A stretch of 64,000 nt of DNA from JAFGHJ01 sp964525555 (GCA_964525555.1 CAZGHN010000002.1:248001-312000); one strand, 5' to 3'. Positions 33,363 through 42,997 are shown, numbered from the stretch's first letter. Numbers and translations are program-made. The notes: a model not told the origin generated them from the letters alone.

Positions 33363-36356
33363 TTACCTAAGAATAACTGTTTTTTTGCTGTAAACTTTAT
33401 CCCCTATCTTTATCTTGACAAAATAGATGCCGTTACTCCCATCCCAGTGTAGAGTATATTGACCGGCAGGTTTGACTTCGTCCATTAATTTTTCTATTCT
33501 CTGACCGAGAATATTGTATATCTCGGCTTTCACATTTTTACTTGTAGCAACAGATAAACGAATGTCAATGCCGGAATTTCCTTTAATAATTGAAACCTCA
33601 TCCTTATGTACTTCGCTCGCATATATTCTAATGGTTTTTTCAGTATACTTTTGTTGCAAAGTAGGAATTGCCCAATCAACCCATCGTGCTTGATCGAAAC
33701 TGAAGCCGCCGTCTGTTTTCATTATGTTTGTGTTTGCGCTACCACTCCCAACCAGGAATTTCTCAACGTAAGCCTGTAAGTCAGAATTTTGAGACGATGG
33801 GAATCCGCAGTGATCAGAGTGACCAACCTGGGAAAAACCCATTTTATCGGGTGCTCCGAGCGCTTCCCATATCATGTGTGCAACTCTTGCTGTTGTATAA
33901 GTACTTAAGTTCCCCAGCCATTCCATGGAAGTGTTTTCAATAACCAGAAGTGCTCGCGGCGCACATAGTCCCTCTATCATGTGATGATCAAAAGGAAGTT
34001 TGGTTGCTGTATTTCTGAATTGTGAGAAATTTTCCCTGAACCAGCAGTTTTCTCCGACAATTTGGGAAAGGGTCTGGACATTCTGGCCCTGACTTTTCTG
34101 ATAATCGGACACGCGCCAACTCGCCGCTCCTCCGGAACCGGATTCCTGTGGTATAGTGAGAACAACTCTTTCGTCAAATGCCCCGCATGCTAAAGCGCCT
34201 TTACCATTACGTGAACATCCTGTTACACCAATGCGTGATGCATCGATATTTGCTGCCGGGGTCGTCTCAAGTGCATCGATCAAGCGGCTTACACCCCACG
34301 CCCATGCAATCAATGCACCGGCGGAATGGTTGCTTCCGTAAAGATTATAGAATTTACCCCGTCCGCGAGAACTGGCGCCGGACTGATTTGCAATTTCATC
34401 ATTAGGAAAGTTTATAACAGCTACTCCCAGACTGGAGAGAAGCGAGTTGTTAAGTGAGGAAGCACCGATACCTATGATGGCGGGATAAGGAGCCCTTCCC
34501 GAACTCGGATAAGATATAGAGCAAGAGAAGGATATTGAACTTCCACCGTTACTGCAGGTAACTGTTATTCTGTTATTACTATACGAACCCGTTACAGAAG
34601 AGGGTTTACCGGGTTTTGTTCCGAATTCAAATTCCTGGGCTAAAGCACTTATTTCCGCACGTCGGCATGTCCAGTCATTTTTGCTGGTCATGCGTGAACC
34701 ATCCATGAATTCGAATGGGTCGGGAAATCTGGGATTATCCACTAAGGAAGAATAGGAAGGCATAGGAGGAATAGTACACTGTCCCCCTCCCGATGTTGTA
34801 GTAGTTGAGGTCGATCCTCCGCTTGTTGTTGTGGTGGTTGAGGTTGTTGTTCCGCCGCAGTTTGTAGCCTCTCCTCCTGTACCGGAAGGAGTATCGCCGG
34901 AGTTGGTAATGTAGATTTTATCAAGCTCTGTTCCATCTTCGCGATATGCTACTGTCAGGGTATGAGAACCGCTGCTGAGATTATAATTCACGACTTGATT
35001 ACTATTATCAGCGTTATGAACTTCATCCCAATGCCAGGATGATCCCGAAGCTATATTATTCCATCTTACCCATGAGCCACCATCCATGCGGATCCAGAAA
35101 GAGTCATCATTACCGTTTGGAGCAATCACGCGTCCCCAGATGATATAATTGCCACTTGAACTTACGCTAAAGTTATAAGTAATATGCCCGCTGCTGCTCG
35201 AAGGAGCGCTGCTTGTGCTGTTATTGCCTGACTGAATGGTAACATAAGTTCCTCCGGACGCACTGCCGTCAGATGAAGTATTCCATAGAGAACCAACATT
35301 GCCGCATTCCGCCTCAAGCCACACATGTTCCTCGCCACCTCCGCTTGTGGTAGTTGTCGATGTTGATGCCGCAGTAGTAGTTGTTGTTGAGGTTGTTGTA
35401 GTCGTGGTTGTCGTACTTCCGCCACCGATTACCTCCATTCTGTCTATTCTCGCGTTTCCTCCCGAGCGTGTTACTCTGATTGTATTACTGCCGGAATTTA
35501 AAGATGCTGTTACTTCCTCTGTACTGTAAGTATCCCATCCACCTGTATTCCCATTGAATAAGGTTCCTACGTTTGATCCGTTTACCGAAATTGTACTACT
35601 TCGACCGCTTTCTGCTGCAGCATATCTAAACCTTAAGGTAACATTTCCGGAAATGTTTATGTTATTCCACTGGAACCATGAACCACTTTCTTCGTTGAAA
35701 TAACCCGAACCACTGTAATTTGACCCAGAGTTTCCAATATAACCCGAGCTGGATTTTGAAGTATAATTCTCGCATTCAAAAACGGTACTTCCTCCGCCGC
35801 TTGTTGTTGTAGTTGTCGATGTTGATGCGGCAGTAGTTGTGGTCGTACTTCCACCGCCGATTACCACCACTCTGTCTATTCTAGCGTTTCCTCCTGAACG
35901 TGTTACTCTGATTGTATTGCTGCCGGAATTCAAGGATACTGTTACATCCTCTGTACTGTAACTATCCCAGCTTCCTGTATTTCCATTGAATAAGGTTCCT
36001 ACATTTGACCCATTTACCGAAATTGTACTCGTTCGACCGGTGGCTGCTGCCGCATACCTGAACCTTAAGGTAACATTTCCGGAAATGTTTATGTTATTCC
36101 ACTGGAACCATGAACCACTTTCTTCGTTGAAATAACCCGAACCACTGTAATTTGACCCAGAGGTTCCGATATACCCCGAGCTGGATTTTGATGTATAATC
36201 CTCGGCTTCAAAAATGGTGCTGTCGCCGCTTGTTACCGCAGCAGTTAAGGTTGTCGCACTCCATCCGCCCAAGTTCCATTGGGCAGCGACGTACATTGTT
36301 GGGATTAAAGTGATAGCTAAAACAAAGATACCGATAAGAAAACTTTTGCCCTTCAT
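33363..36356 (-). CDS. Secreted multimodular glucuronoyl esterase (CE15) with three carbohydrate-binding modules
   Basis: This 997-residue protein has a signal peptide, two nearly identical CBM6/35-like modules (about 45-172 and 195-315), a third CBM35-like module (about 345-490), Thr/Ser/Gly linkers between them, a CE15 domain (about 525-875) and a C-terminal sorting domain (about 925-997, NGIYFVKIKIGD). The CE15 nucleophile is Ser715 in GCSRNGK. Glu738 follows 23 residues later (PQESG), the spacing of the fungal enzyme's Ser/Glu pair, and a His lies in GHSDHCG (846/849). CE15 enzymes cut the ester between lignin and 4-O-methyl-glucuronic acid of xylan. Isolated from other xylan genes here. 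Confidence 0.9.
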   Translation of the reverse strand: MKGKSFLIGIFVLAITLIPTMYVAAQWNLGGWSATTLTAAVTSGDSTIFEAEDYTSKSSSGYIGTSGSNYSGSGYFNEESGSWFQWNNINISGNVTLRFRYAAAATGRTSTISVNGSNVGTLFNGNTGSWDSYSTEDVTVSLNSGSNTIRVTRSGGNARIDRVVVIGGGSTTTTTAASTSTTTTTSGGGSTVFECENYTSKSSSGYIGNSGSNYSGSGYFNEESGSWFQWNNINISGNVTLRFRYAAAESGRSSTISVNGSNVGTLFNGNTGGWDTYSTEEVTASLNSGSNTIRVTRSGGNARIDRMEVIGGGSTTTTTTTTSTTTTTAASTSTTTTSGGGEEHVWLEAECGNVGSLWNTSSDGSASGGTYVTIQSGNNSTSSAPSSSSGHITYNFSVSSSGNYIIWGRVIAPNGNDDSFWIRMDGGSWVRWNNIASGSSWHWDEVHNADNSNQVVNYNLSSGSHTLTVAYREDGTELDKIYITNSGDTPSGTGGEATNCGGTTTSTTTTTSGGSTSTTTTSGGGQCTIPPMPSYSSLVDNPRFPDPFEFMDGSRMTSKNDWTCRRAEISALAQEFEFGTKPGKPSSVTGSYSNNRITVTCSNGGSSISFSCSISYPSSGRAPYPAIIGIGASSLNNSLLSSLGVAVINFPNDEIANQSGASSRGRGKFYNLYGSNHSAGALIAWAWGVSRLIDALETTPAANIDASRIGVTGCSRNGKGALACGAFDERVVLTIPQESGSGGAASWRVSDYQKSQGQNVQTLSQIVGENCWFRENFSQFRNTATKLPFDHHMIEGLCAPRALLVIENTSMEWLGNLSTYTTARVAHMIWEALGAPDKMGFSQVGHSDHCGFPSSQNSDLQAYVEKFLVGSGSANTNIMKTDGGFSFDQARWVDWAIPTLQQKYTEKTIRIYASEVHKDEVSIIKGNSGIDIRLSVATSKNVKAEIYNILGQRIEKLMDEVKPAGQYTLHWDGSNGIYFVKIKIGDKVYSKKTVILR
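35420..36215 (-). repeat. Tandem duplication of a carbohydrate-binding module (period about 432 bp)
   Basis: The segments coding for modules 1 and 2, with their Thr-rich linkers, align almost base for base; for example the stretch near 35671 recurs near 36103. The low divergence implies a fairly recent duplication. Confidence 0.85.
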
Positions 36357-36754
36357 TTTAATTTTCCTCCTTTCTTTACCGTTAAAATTAAACTTATCTA
36401 GCGATATAATATAATATTTTTGATTTATAAATATTTTTACGACAAATTCATTATATGAGATTATAAACTCTTGTCAAGAGGTTTTTTTAGGAGTTTCAAA
36501 TTTTTATGAAAAATAGTTTGCCACGAAGACACAAAGACACGAAGAATAAATTAGGAAAATTGGAAAATGGAAAAATTGGGAAATGGGGAAACTGTTTTAC
36601 TATTTCTCTATTCAGCAATTCAACTAAGCCGAAGAATCTATGAATAGGCCTCAGATAAACGCAGATTTTTTATTTTTACCCGAAACTCGTAACTCAAAAC
36701 ACGAAACACTAATTTACACAGAGAACACAGAGATTTTTTAGAAAGTACAGACTC
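36357..36754. other. Intergenic region with promoter and word repeats
   Basis: After the esterase promoter come CCACGAAGACACAAAGACAC (36521-36540), AAATTGGAAAATGGAAAAATT words, an ATTCAACTAAGCCGAAGAATC word and ACTCGTAACTCAAAACACG (about 36685). No gene seen. Confidence 0.55.
36450..36477 (-). promoter_or_regulatory. Promoter of the glucuronoyl esterase gene
   Basis: TTGACA (36477-36472), 16-bp spacer, TATAAT (36455-36450), leader about 90 nt, with an AGGAGG-type site before ATG 36356. Confidence 0.7.
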
Positions 36755-39700
36755 TCAGTTAATTGTTAATTTGACCTCTTCTAAATTCTTAGTGGTAAGA
36801 TCGTATTTGAAAAGTCTATCAGCCGAGCTTATCCATACGAGGTCTCCGTCAATCTTCAATTCTTTAATCTTACGCAGTGGTATTTCAAACTCATACCAAA
36901 TTTTACTTGTAGTATCAAATTTGTATAAAAAACTTGAAGATTCTCTACAAAGAAAACAAATGCTTTCCCCTTGAACTGTTAAATAAGGGAAAACAGGATA
37001 CCGAAAATAACGTGGACCCGGATATTTTTCTTCCCACTTACCGGCAGATCCATCGAGTTTGAATAAACCTTCTTGGAAAATACCGTATAAATCTTTTCCA
37101 ACTACAATAAAGTCTTTTGGATGTTTTGAAAGAGAGATTTTTTTGCACTCATTTAAAGCCCTGTCGTATCTAAATAGATTCCACGGGTCCGTAAACCACA
37201 CATATTTATCGGTAGGAAAGATCTTGTTACCTACTACTTTTGGATATAGTTTCCAAGATTCACTTTTTTTATTAAATTTATAGACTCCTTCCGGTGCACC
37301 TAATTCATCTACGGTATCAAACCACAAAAATTTTTCATCATTTGCTCTAAACATAAGACTATATTTTTCCGCCTGGCTATATTTATCCCAGGTATTATTC
37401 TCTTTATTATAGCCCACAATTTTTCTACCCCCACAAACCCAAACATACTTTACGTCAGGAATAATCTTGTAATTGAAAATGCTGTATGAATTTAGAGAAT
37501 CCAACTTAAATTCTTCTGTTGTATCGTCCAGCTCATTATATTTTATAATACTAACGGTTCCCTTACCAGAAATAGTCTTATTGAGATAACCTATCCAAAC
37601 GTTTTGACCATCATATGCAATATCTTTCGGACAATCAAAGTGGCCTACCTCATTTGTTTCCCTGTTTATACGATCTAATCCTTTTTCCGTTTTTACCCAG
37701 GCATGTTTTTTTGTTAAAATAATGTTTTCAATAACAATGGAGGATAGCCCATTCTTTGTTGTAAATTTAAAAGACTTTCCTGTCTTTTTTTCGTATTTGC
37801 TGATTTCTCCTGCTTCGGTTTCAAACCATGTAAGGTTCTCATCGAATTCGTCTACATAGATTGTCTTTACCGGATATTCTTTACTAATTCCCATTCTGTT
37901 TTCAATCTCTATGATCTTTCGTTGTGCTTCTTTGAATTTAAGGTTATATGTTGGGATTTTATTATACGCCGCTATAGCTTTTTCGTTTTCTCTCAGGTTC
38001 GCATAACAGTTTCCAAGGTCAAATATTATTGGTTCAATTGAGACGCCATAACCTTCTAATTTATTCAAGTCTTTTGCTTTATTCAAGCATGTTTCAAGCA
38101 ATTCTGCGGCTTTTTTATAATCTTCCAGCTGTTCCATGTAAATTCTTGCAATTGCGCATGAGGTTAACTCGGTTTTCCGTCTAAAATCTTCGTTAACTCC
38201 ATTAAAACTATCGTAAAGGTCCTGCAACGCTTTTATTTGTTCCTGAGGTTTTTTTAATTTTCTGTAACAATCGATTATGCTAGATTTTGCTTTAAATATT
38301 TCTTCAAGGTCTTTAGATCCTTCAATAAACTTGTTGTATCCTTCTATAGCTCGTTGGTATTTTCTTTTAGCATAATAATATCGTGCAATCTCAAATTGTG
38401 CTTTTGTAGAATAAGGAGAAGTTGGATATTTGTTCTTGAAGTCTATAAGTGAATTCAAATCTCTTTCCCCCATAGTCAAAATTTCATATTCGGTTTTTAT
38501 TTTTTCTTCGATGTTTGGCTGCTTTTTGGAGGCTTCTGTGAGAATTTTTTTCGCTTCTTCTTCAACGTTTCTTTCCTTCAAAAAGAGACCTAATTTCAAC
38601 AATTCCTCTTCGTCTTGAGGAGCGAATCTGTCTTTCGTAGAATAAGAAGTCCAATTTTTACCGTCGAAATGATAAACATAAATATCAACGTAAGTATGGC
38701 TTGTTACCGCCCATATGCTGTTGTCGTAGGTGTCATATCCGATAGATTTGATATTTACAGCTGGTAAAACATCACTTTCATAACTGGTCCATGTCTTTGT
38801 AGTTTTGTTATATCTGCTTATTCCGGAACCAGTAGCTATCCAAATATCATCCTTTACTGCTATGATAGAATTTATTTCATTTGATATAATGTCCGAATTC
38901 GATGTTGTATAGCTTTTCCATTTTTTAGTTTTCTTGTTGTATACACTTATTCCTTCTCTTGTTCCAATCCAGATTTCTTCGTTGTCAGCTGTCAAACATT
39001 TAACGTCATTGCTGATTAAGTCAGTCTTTATATTATATTCATTCGGGTTCTCTAAATCATAAATATTAGAATAGTAATTAATCCAATTCTTTCCATCAAA
39101 AACACTTACTCCTCCGTTTACGATACTTTCATGCGGACAAGCATCATAATATGCATAATGAAAACCTGACCTTCCGACCCAGATATGCCCGTCTTGGTCT
39201 AAATCCATGGAGGTAATAACTCCTCCTGCAATATTTTTTCCTTGTGGAGTATCGTTTCCTCTGCTTGAATTTTTTTCCCAACCTTCATTTGTTAATTTTG
39301 AAACTCCTGCATTTGTTGCAAACCAAACATTATTTTTTTTGTCTACTCCAATGGAATTTATTGCAGCGTTGGGTATTTCACAATTGCCCTTTGTTTCTTT
39401 TTTTCGTGTTTCGCTATTGTAAACCTTATGGTATCCTTCATAGTGAATCAACTCGCCCGTTATTAAATTATACTCATAAACTCCCTTTTCGTAGCTTCCG
39501 AAAAAAACCTTGTCATCATGTGCTTTTACTGTTAAGAAAATATGTTCTCTAAAATAATATTTATCTTTTGTTTCTAATATTGTATTCTTTTCCTGTATTT
39601 CAGGAGGGATTGCTTTCCATGTCTGATTTTTCTTATCGAAGGTACTTATCCCGTAGTCGGTTGCCACGAAAACATATCGAGAAGTAAAATCTATAGAATG

Positions 39701-39829
39701 ACTCGGATAGTCCGGGGCTGACATATCGGCAAAGGATAGATGCGCAAGACAAAACGTAGATAATAAAGATAGAGTTACTTTCTTCCGCGAAAATGTTAAA
39801 ACCATATACTTAATTTTAATATTCATCAT
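36755..39829 (-). CDS. Secreted beta-propeller/TPR sensor-like protein
   Basis: This 1024-residue protein has an N-terminal hydrophobic signal (about 10-34). Two-component-regulator-type propeller repeats follow (about 45-400, e.g. NVWFATNAGVSKL, EIWIGTREGISVYNKKTKKW), then a TPR block (about 405-640, YYAKRKYQRAIEGYNKF), then a second propeller (about 655-1020, ITLTKK/HAWVKTEKGLD and similar). Such propellers normally form the periplasmic input of hybrid kinases, but here no transmembrane helix or kinase domain follows. It is a free periplasmic or surface protein of unknown ligand. Confidence 0.82.
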   Translation of the reverse strand: MMNIKIKYMVLTFSRKKVTLSLLSTFCLAHLSFADMSAPDYPSHSIDFTSRYVFVATDYGISTFDKKNQTWKAIPPEIQEKNTILETKDKYYFREHIFLTVKAHDDKVFFGSYEKGVYEYNLITGELIHYEGYHKVYNSETRKKETKGNCEIPNAAINSIGVDKKNNVWFATNAGVSKLTNEGWEKNSSRGNDTPQGKNIAGGVITSMDLDQDGHIWVGRSGFHYAYYDACPHESIVNGGVSVFDGKNWINYYSNIYDLENPNEYNIKTDLISNDVKCLTADNEEIWIGTREGISVYNKKTKKWKSYTTSNSDIISNEINSIIAVKDDIWIATGSGISRYNKTTKTWTSYESDVLPAVNIKSIGYDTYDNSIWAVTSHTYVDIYVYHFDGKNWTSYSTKDRFAPQDEEELLKLGLFLKERNVEEEAKKILTEASKKQPNIEEKIKTEYEILTMGERDLNSLIDFKNKYPTSPYSTKAQFEIARYYYAKRKYQRAIEGYNKFIEGSKDLEEIFKAKSSIIDCYRKLKKPQEQIKALQDLYDSFNGVNEDFRRKTELTSCAIARIYMEQLEDYKKAAELLETCLNKAKDLNKLEGYGVSIEPIIFDLGNCYANLRENEKAIAAYNKIPTYNLKFKEAQRKIIEIENRMGISKEYPVKTIYVDEFDENLTWFETEAGEISKYEKKTGKSFKFTTKNGLSSIVIENIILTKKHAWVKTEKGLDRINRETNEVGHFDCPKDIAYDGQNVWIGYLNKTISGKGTVSIIKYNELDDTTEEFKLDSLNSYSIFNYKIIPDVKYVWVCGGRKIVGYNKENNTWDKYSQAEKYSLMFRANDEKFLWFDTVDELGAPEGVYKFNKKSESWKLYPKVVGNKIFPTDKYVWFTDPWNLFRYDRALNECKKISLSKHPKDFIVVGKDLYGIFQEGLFKLDGSAGKWEEKYPGPRYFRYPVFPYLTVQGESICFLCRESSSFLYKFDTTSKIWYEFEIPLRKIKELKIDGDLVWISSADRLFKYDLTTKNLEEVKLTIN

Positions 39830-39842
39830 TTAATGCACAAAT

Positions 39843-39870
39843 ATCGTATGGATAAAAAGGTAAATGTCAA
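39843..39870 (-). promoter_or_regulatory. Promoter of the propeller/TPR gene with upstream hairpin
   Basis: GTGCTCAGCAC palindrome (39886-39876), C-rich step, TTGACA (39870-39865), 16-bp spacer, TACGAT (39848-39843). The ATG at 39829 lies about 7 nt past the predicted start. Confidence 0.6.
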
Positions 39871-40120
39871 GGGTGGTGCTGAGCACACAGAGCTTTTTAT
39901 TTGCTTTTAATAATTTACGAATCCACTGATTGACTGATAAACTAATTCTTTATTCGAAGAATCTACGTAATCTTTTCACATTTTAAGAAGGACTAACTCT
40001 GTTGATACTGTTGATAAATGAACAAAAAGCCTTGTTAATTAGGAAAAAATGATTATTATATAAACCTATATTGTATTTAGTTTAATTTAAACAGAAAACC
40101 AAGATTTTAATATAGTATAT
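39871..40120. other. Divergent intergenic region, otherwise featureless
   Basis: Between the propeller-gene promoter and the helicase promoter I see only AT-rich sequence with short repeated words (GTTGATACTGTTGATAAA near 40008). Confidence 0.45.
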
Positions 40121-40149
40121 TTGTTATCTTTTTTTAGTACACGTAAACT
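40121..40149 (+). promoter_or_regulatory. Helicase promoter
   Basis: TTGTTA (40121-40126), 17-bp spacer, TAAACT (40144-40149); AGAGGAAAT precedes ATG 40176. Confidence 0.5.
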
Positions 40150-40175
40150 ATGTTAGATCAGAGAGGAAATAAATT

Positions 40176-41780
40176 ATGAAATCTTTTACGGATTTAGGCT
40201 TATCAGAAGAAACTCTTAATATTTTGAAAATAAGAGGGTTTGAAGAACCAACGCCTATACAGGAACAAACTATACCGGTCTTACTCTCGGGGAAAAGGGA
40301 TATTATAGGTCAGGCACGAACCGGAACAGGTAAAACTGCCGCTTTCGGCCTTCCATTGATTGAACTTCTTCGAGAAAGATCGAATAATGTCCAGGCAATT
40401 GTACTTACACCGACAAGAGAACTTGCAATTCAAGTAGCAGAAGAAATCAATTCACTAAAAGGAAGTAAAAAACTACGAATTATCCCTATATATGGTGGAC
40501 AGGCAATTTCCGGACAGCTCAGAAGCTTAAAAAAAGGCGTCGATATCGTCGTTGGCACACCCGGGAGAGTTATAGACCATCTTAAACGTCGTACTTTAAG
40601 ACTGGACAGGATATCTCACCTGATACTTGATGAAGCGGACGAGATGCTGGATATGGGTTTTCTTGATGACGTAAAAAAAATTATGGAACACACAGCTAAA
40701 GAGAAAAGAACCATGCTATTTTCGGCTACTATGCCAAAAGAAATTATAAATATAGCAGAGAAATATATGGGGGAATATGATATTTTCAGGGTAACTCATG
40801 GGGAACTTACGGTAAGTCAAACCGATCAAATCTACTTTGAAGTGCATTCTGAAAATAAATTCGAAGCCCTGTGCAGAATTATAGATATCGAAGATGACTT
40901 TTACGGACTTATATTTTGCAGGACTAAAATCGATGTGGACAACCTTGCAAAACATCTAATGGAACGCGGTTACGACGTGGATGCTCTACATGGAGATATG
41001 TCACAACACCTGCGAGAAAGAATATTGAACAAATTCAAAAAACATTTCATAAATATTCTTGTGGCAACCGACGTGGCAGCAAGAGGATTGGATGTTCAAA
41101 ATCTTACACATGTAATCAATTATGCTCTTCCTCAGAACCCTAAATATTACGTTCATCGAATAGGAAGAACCGGCCGAGCAGGTAGGGAAGGTATTGCTAT
41201 CACTTTCGTAACACCGGAAGAATACAAAAAACTGAAATTTATTCAAAGGACAGCGAAAACGGACATTCGTAAGGCAAAGCTTCCACAAATCAAAGACGTA
41301 ATAGAAACAAAGAAACTCAAAATTAAATCGGATCTTGAAAAAATTTCAAAATCTGAACTTCATAAAGAGTATATTGAAATGTCAAGGGAACTGCTACAAA
41401 GCAACAATCCGGAAAATATACTTGCGGCGCTTCTCCAGTATACTTTTCAAGATGAATTAAATGAGAAAAACTATACAGAAATAAAAAATGCTTATATTGG
41501 CAACAAAGGTAAAACACGCTTATTTGTAACACATGGTAAAAAAGATGGATTGAGCGCGAAAAAATTAGTAGGGTTAATAAAAAAGATATGCAATATTCCT
41601 AACCGGAATATAAAAGATATACAAATACTCGACAAGTTTTCTTTTGTGACCCTTCCCTTTCATGAAGCGGAAATACTACTATCGCATTTCAAAAACAGAA
41701 ATAAAAGATCAGGGTTCTTTGTAACAAAGGCAAAACAGAGAAAAAATGGACGAAGGAAAAATTCAGGGCAGCGGCGTTAA
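40176..41780 (+). CDS. DEAD-box RNA helicase with DbpA-type RNA-binding domain
   Basis: At 534 residues it has the full helicase motif set: Q motif (EPTPIQEQT), Walker A (ARTGTGKT), PTRELA, LDEADEMLDMGF, SAT, and HRIGRTGRAGR in the second RecA domain. A linker and a DbpA-like RNA-binding domain (about 440-515, RLFVTHGKKDGLSAKKL) follow, ending in a basic tail. This matches DeaD/CsdA-type helicases of ribosome assembly and cold response. Monocistronic. Confidence 0.95.
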   Translation: MKSFTDLGLSEETLNILKIRGFEEPTPIQEQTIPVLLSGKRDIIGQARTGTGKTAAFGLPLIELLRERSNNVQAIVLTPTRELAIQVAEEINSLKGSKKLRIIPIYGGQAISGQLRSLKKGVDIVVGTPGRVIDHLKRRTLRLDRISHLILDEADEMLDMGFLDDVKKIMEHTAKEKRTMLFSATMPKEIINIAEKYMGEYDIFRVTHGELTVSQTDQIYFEVHSENKFEALCRIIDIEDDFYGLIFCRTKIDVDNLAKHLMERGYDVDALHGDMSQHLRERILNKFKKHFINILVATDVAARGLDVQNLTHVINYALPQNPKYYVHRIGRTGRAGREGIAITFVTPEEYKKLKFIQRTAKTDIRKAKLPQIKDVIETKKLKIKSDLEKISKSELHKEYIEMSRELLQSNNPENILAALLQYTFQDELNEKNYTEIKNAYIGNKGKTRLFVTHGKKDGLSAKKLVGLIKKICNIPNRNIKDIQILDKFSFVTLPFHEAEILLSHFKNRNKRSGFFVTKAKQRKNGRRKNSGQRR

Positions 41781-41797
41781 TTGTTTTCGGTATCAAC

Positions 41798-41810
41798 GGG
41801 GTCTGACCCC
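41798..41810. repeat. Solitary GGGGTCTGACCCC palindrome
   Basis: A perfect short palindrome just after the helicase stop (41780). Palindromes of this form recur in many bacterial genomes as REP-like elements; only one is seen here and no associated transposase gene. It may aid termination. Confidence 0.5.
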
Positions 41811-41964
41811 CTATTCATGTAGATTAATAGGATTTTTATTTGTTGTTTTAACTGCTAACTGCTCTCTACTCCCTACTCTCTAAATTTCACACAAAGGCAC
41901 AAAGTCTTTTATTTCTTGTTTTTGACTGATGACCAGTGACTAGTGGCTGATGACTTAATTATGT
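41811..41964. repeat. Word-repeat spacer between helicase and acyl carrier protein genes
   Basis: Contains CTGCTAACTGCTCTCTACTC (about 41850), a CACAAAGGCACAAAG word (about 41889) and GACCAGTGACTAGTGGCTG (about 41930), all families seen elsewhere in the window. Confidence 0.55.
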
Positions 41965-42201
41965 CTATTCCTGTATTTTACTCTCTATGTATTTTACGGC
42001 ATCTTCGACGGTTCTGAGATTCATTGTTTCTTCATCCGGAAGCTCCATATCGAACTCTTCTTCGAGTGCCTGTAGTAGTACAACATAGCCAAGGCTATCT
42101 ACTCCAAGGTCGTCCGCAAAAGAGCTTTTCGGCAAAATTTCCGTCGCTTTTACGTCAAATTCTTTCTCCACAATCCTTTTTATTCTCTCAAGTACTGATA
42201 T
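41965..42201 (-). CDS. Acyl carrier protein, apparent AUA start codon
   Basis: Phosphopantetheine Ser is in DDLGVDSLGYV. Starting at GTG 42171 gives only 68 residues and removes the first helix. Reading ten codons further upstream restores the standard N-terminus (SVLERIKRIVEKEF) and a total of 78 residues, the usual ACP length. The codon at that position (42201-42199) is ATA, with AGGAG 7 nt upstream. No ATG, GTG or TTG is available there, so initiation at AUA, or an ATG-to-ATA change, is indicated. It follows plsC by 10 bp, suggesting it supplies acyl groups for phospholipid synthesis. Confidence 0.85.
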   Translation of the reverse strand: MSVLERIKRIVEKEFDVKATEILPKSSFADDLGVDSLGYVVLLQALEEEFDMELPDEETMNLRTVEDAVKYIESKIQE

Positions 42202-42211
42202 GGTTCCTCTC

Positions 42212-42829
42212 CTATAATTTATCCGAATTAAATAGTATTTTTATCTCGTCCATTATTTTCTCGGTTACGATTTTTAATGTTTCTCTATCATAAGGCTTGT
42301 CATAATATTTATCAAAATAGAGTGGTTTGCCAAATTTGAGCGTTACTTTATGCGGTCGGGGAAACCTTTGCCCTTTTGACATAACATTGAAAGAACCAAT
42401 TATCGCTACAGGGACAACAGCTGCTTTTGCCTGCAAAGCAATAAATGCTGTTCCCGATTTTGGCTCCTGTAAAGAGCCGTCTAAACTCACCGTTCCTTCA
42501 GGATACATATCGATTACATGGCCATCTTTGAGGATTTTAATAGCAGTTCGGATGGCTTCTCTATCAAATTCTCCTCTTCTTACGGGGAAAGCGTTCAACT
42601 TTCTAAAGACGAATCCTGCAAAGCGTTTTCTGAATAGTTCCTCTTTGCCCATTGTATGGAGTTGTCTGTTGATTGCAACTCCCAGAATAAAAGAATCCAA
42701 ATCACTGGGATGGTTTGGCGCCAGGATTACGCCGCCTTCTTCCGGAATGTTTTCAAGGCTAATAGCTTGTAATCTAATATAGATTATTGCAATAACACGT
42801 AAGATTGAATGTGCGATTGAATAAAACAT
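42212..42829 (-). CDS. plsC: 1-acylglycerol-3-phosphate acyltransferase (PlsC family)
   Basis: This 205-residue protein has an N-terminal hydrophobic segment, the catalytic HX4D motif (NHPSDLD), the glycerophosphate-binding motif FPVRRGEFDR and a later PEGTVS. PlsC transfers an acyl chain to lysophosphatidate at the membrane. It directly precedes an acyl carrier protein gene (10-bp gap), so acyl-ACP is a likely donor. The ATG abuts the TAG of a short upstream frame and has no own ribosome site, implying coupled translation. Confidence 0.93.
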   Translation of the reverse strand: MFYSIAHSILRVIAIIYIRLQAISLENIPEEGGVILAPNHPSDLDSFILGVAINRQLHTMGKEELFRKRFAGFVFRKLNAFPVRRGEFDREAIRTAIKILKDGHVIDMYPEGTVSLDGSLQEPKSGTAFIALQAKAAVVPVAIIGSFNVMSKGQRFPRPHKVTLKFGKPLYFDKYYDKPYDRETLKIVTEKIMDEIKILFNSDKL

Positions 42830-42982
42830 CTATATCCTAATGGGTATATATGAGAGCAAATACCCTGGACTTGAGGCTAAAGCCGTGATTGTTGTAATGT
42901 ATGATATTTCTTTTAGTTTTCCTATTTTTTCTCCCTCTTCAAATATTCTTGTATATAGCAGGTCTCCTGATTTATGGCTGAC
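42830..42982 (-). pseudogene. Possible truncated or non-canonically started 50-codon frame before plsC
   Basis: Minus-strand frame open for 50 codons, containing SGDLLYTRIFEEGEKIGKLK, and ending in TAG directly against the plsC ATG. An in-frame stop lies just before it and there is no usual start codon near its beginning. The composition looks protein-like. It could be the remnant of a gene, a leader ORF using a rare start, or chance. Not recognised. Confidence 0.3.
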
Positions 42983-42997
42983 CTACTTATTACTTAA

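Noticed and set aside
35299..35529. Plus-strand frames opposite the Thr-rich linkers of the esterase gene
   Set aside because: They are complements of repetitive Thr codons giving Val/Asp runs; no start signals.
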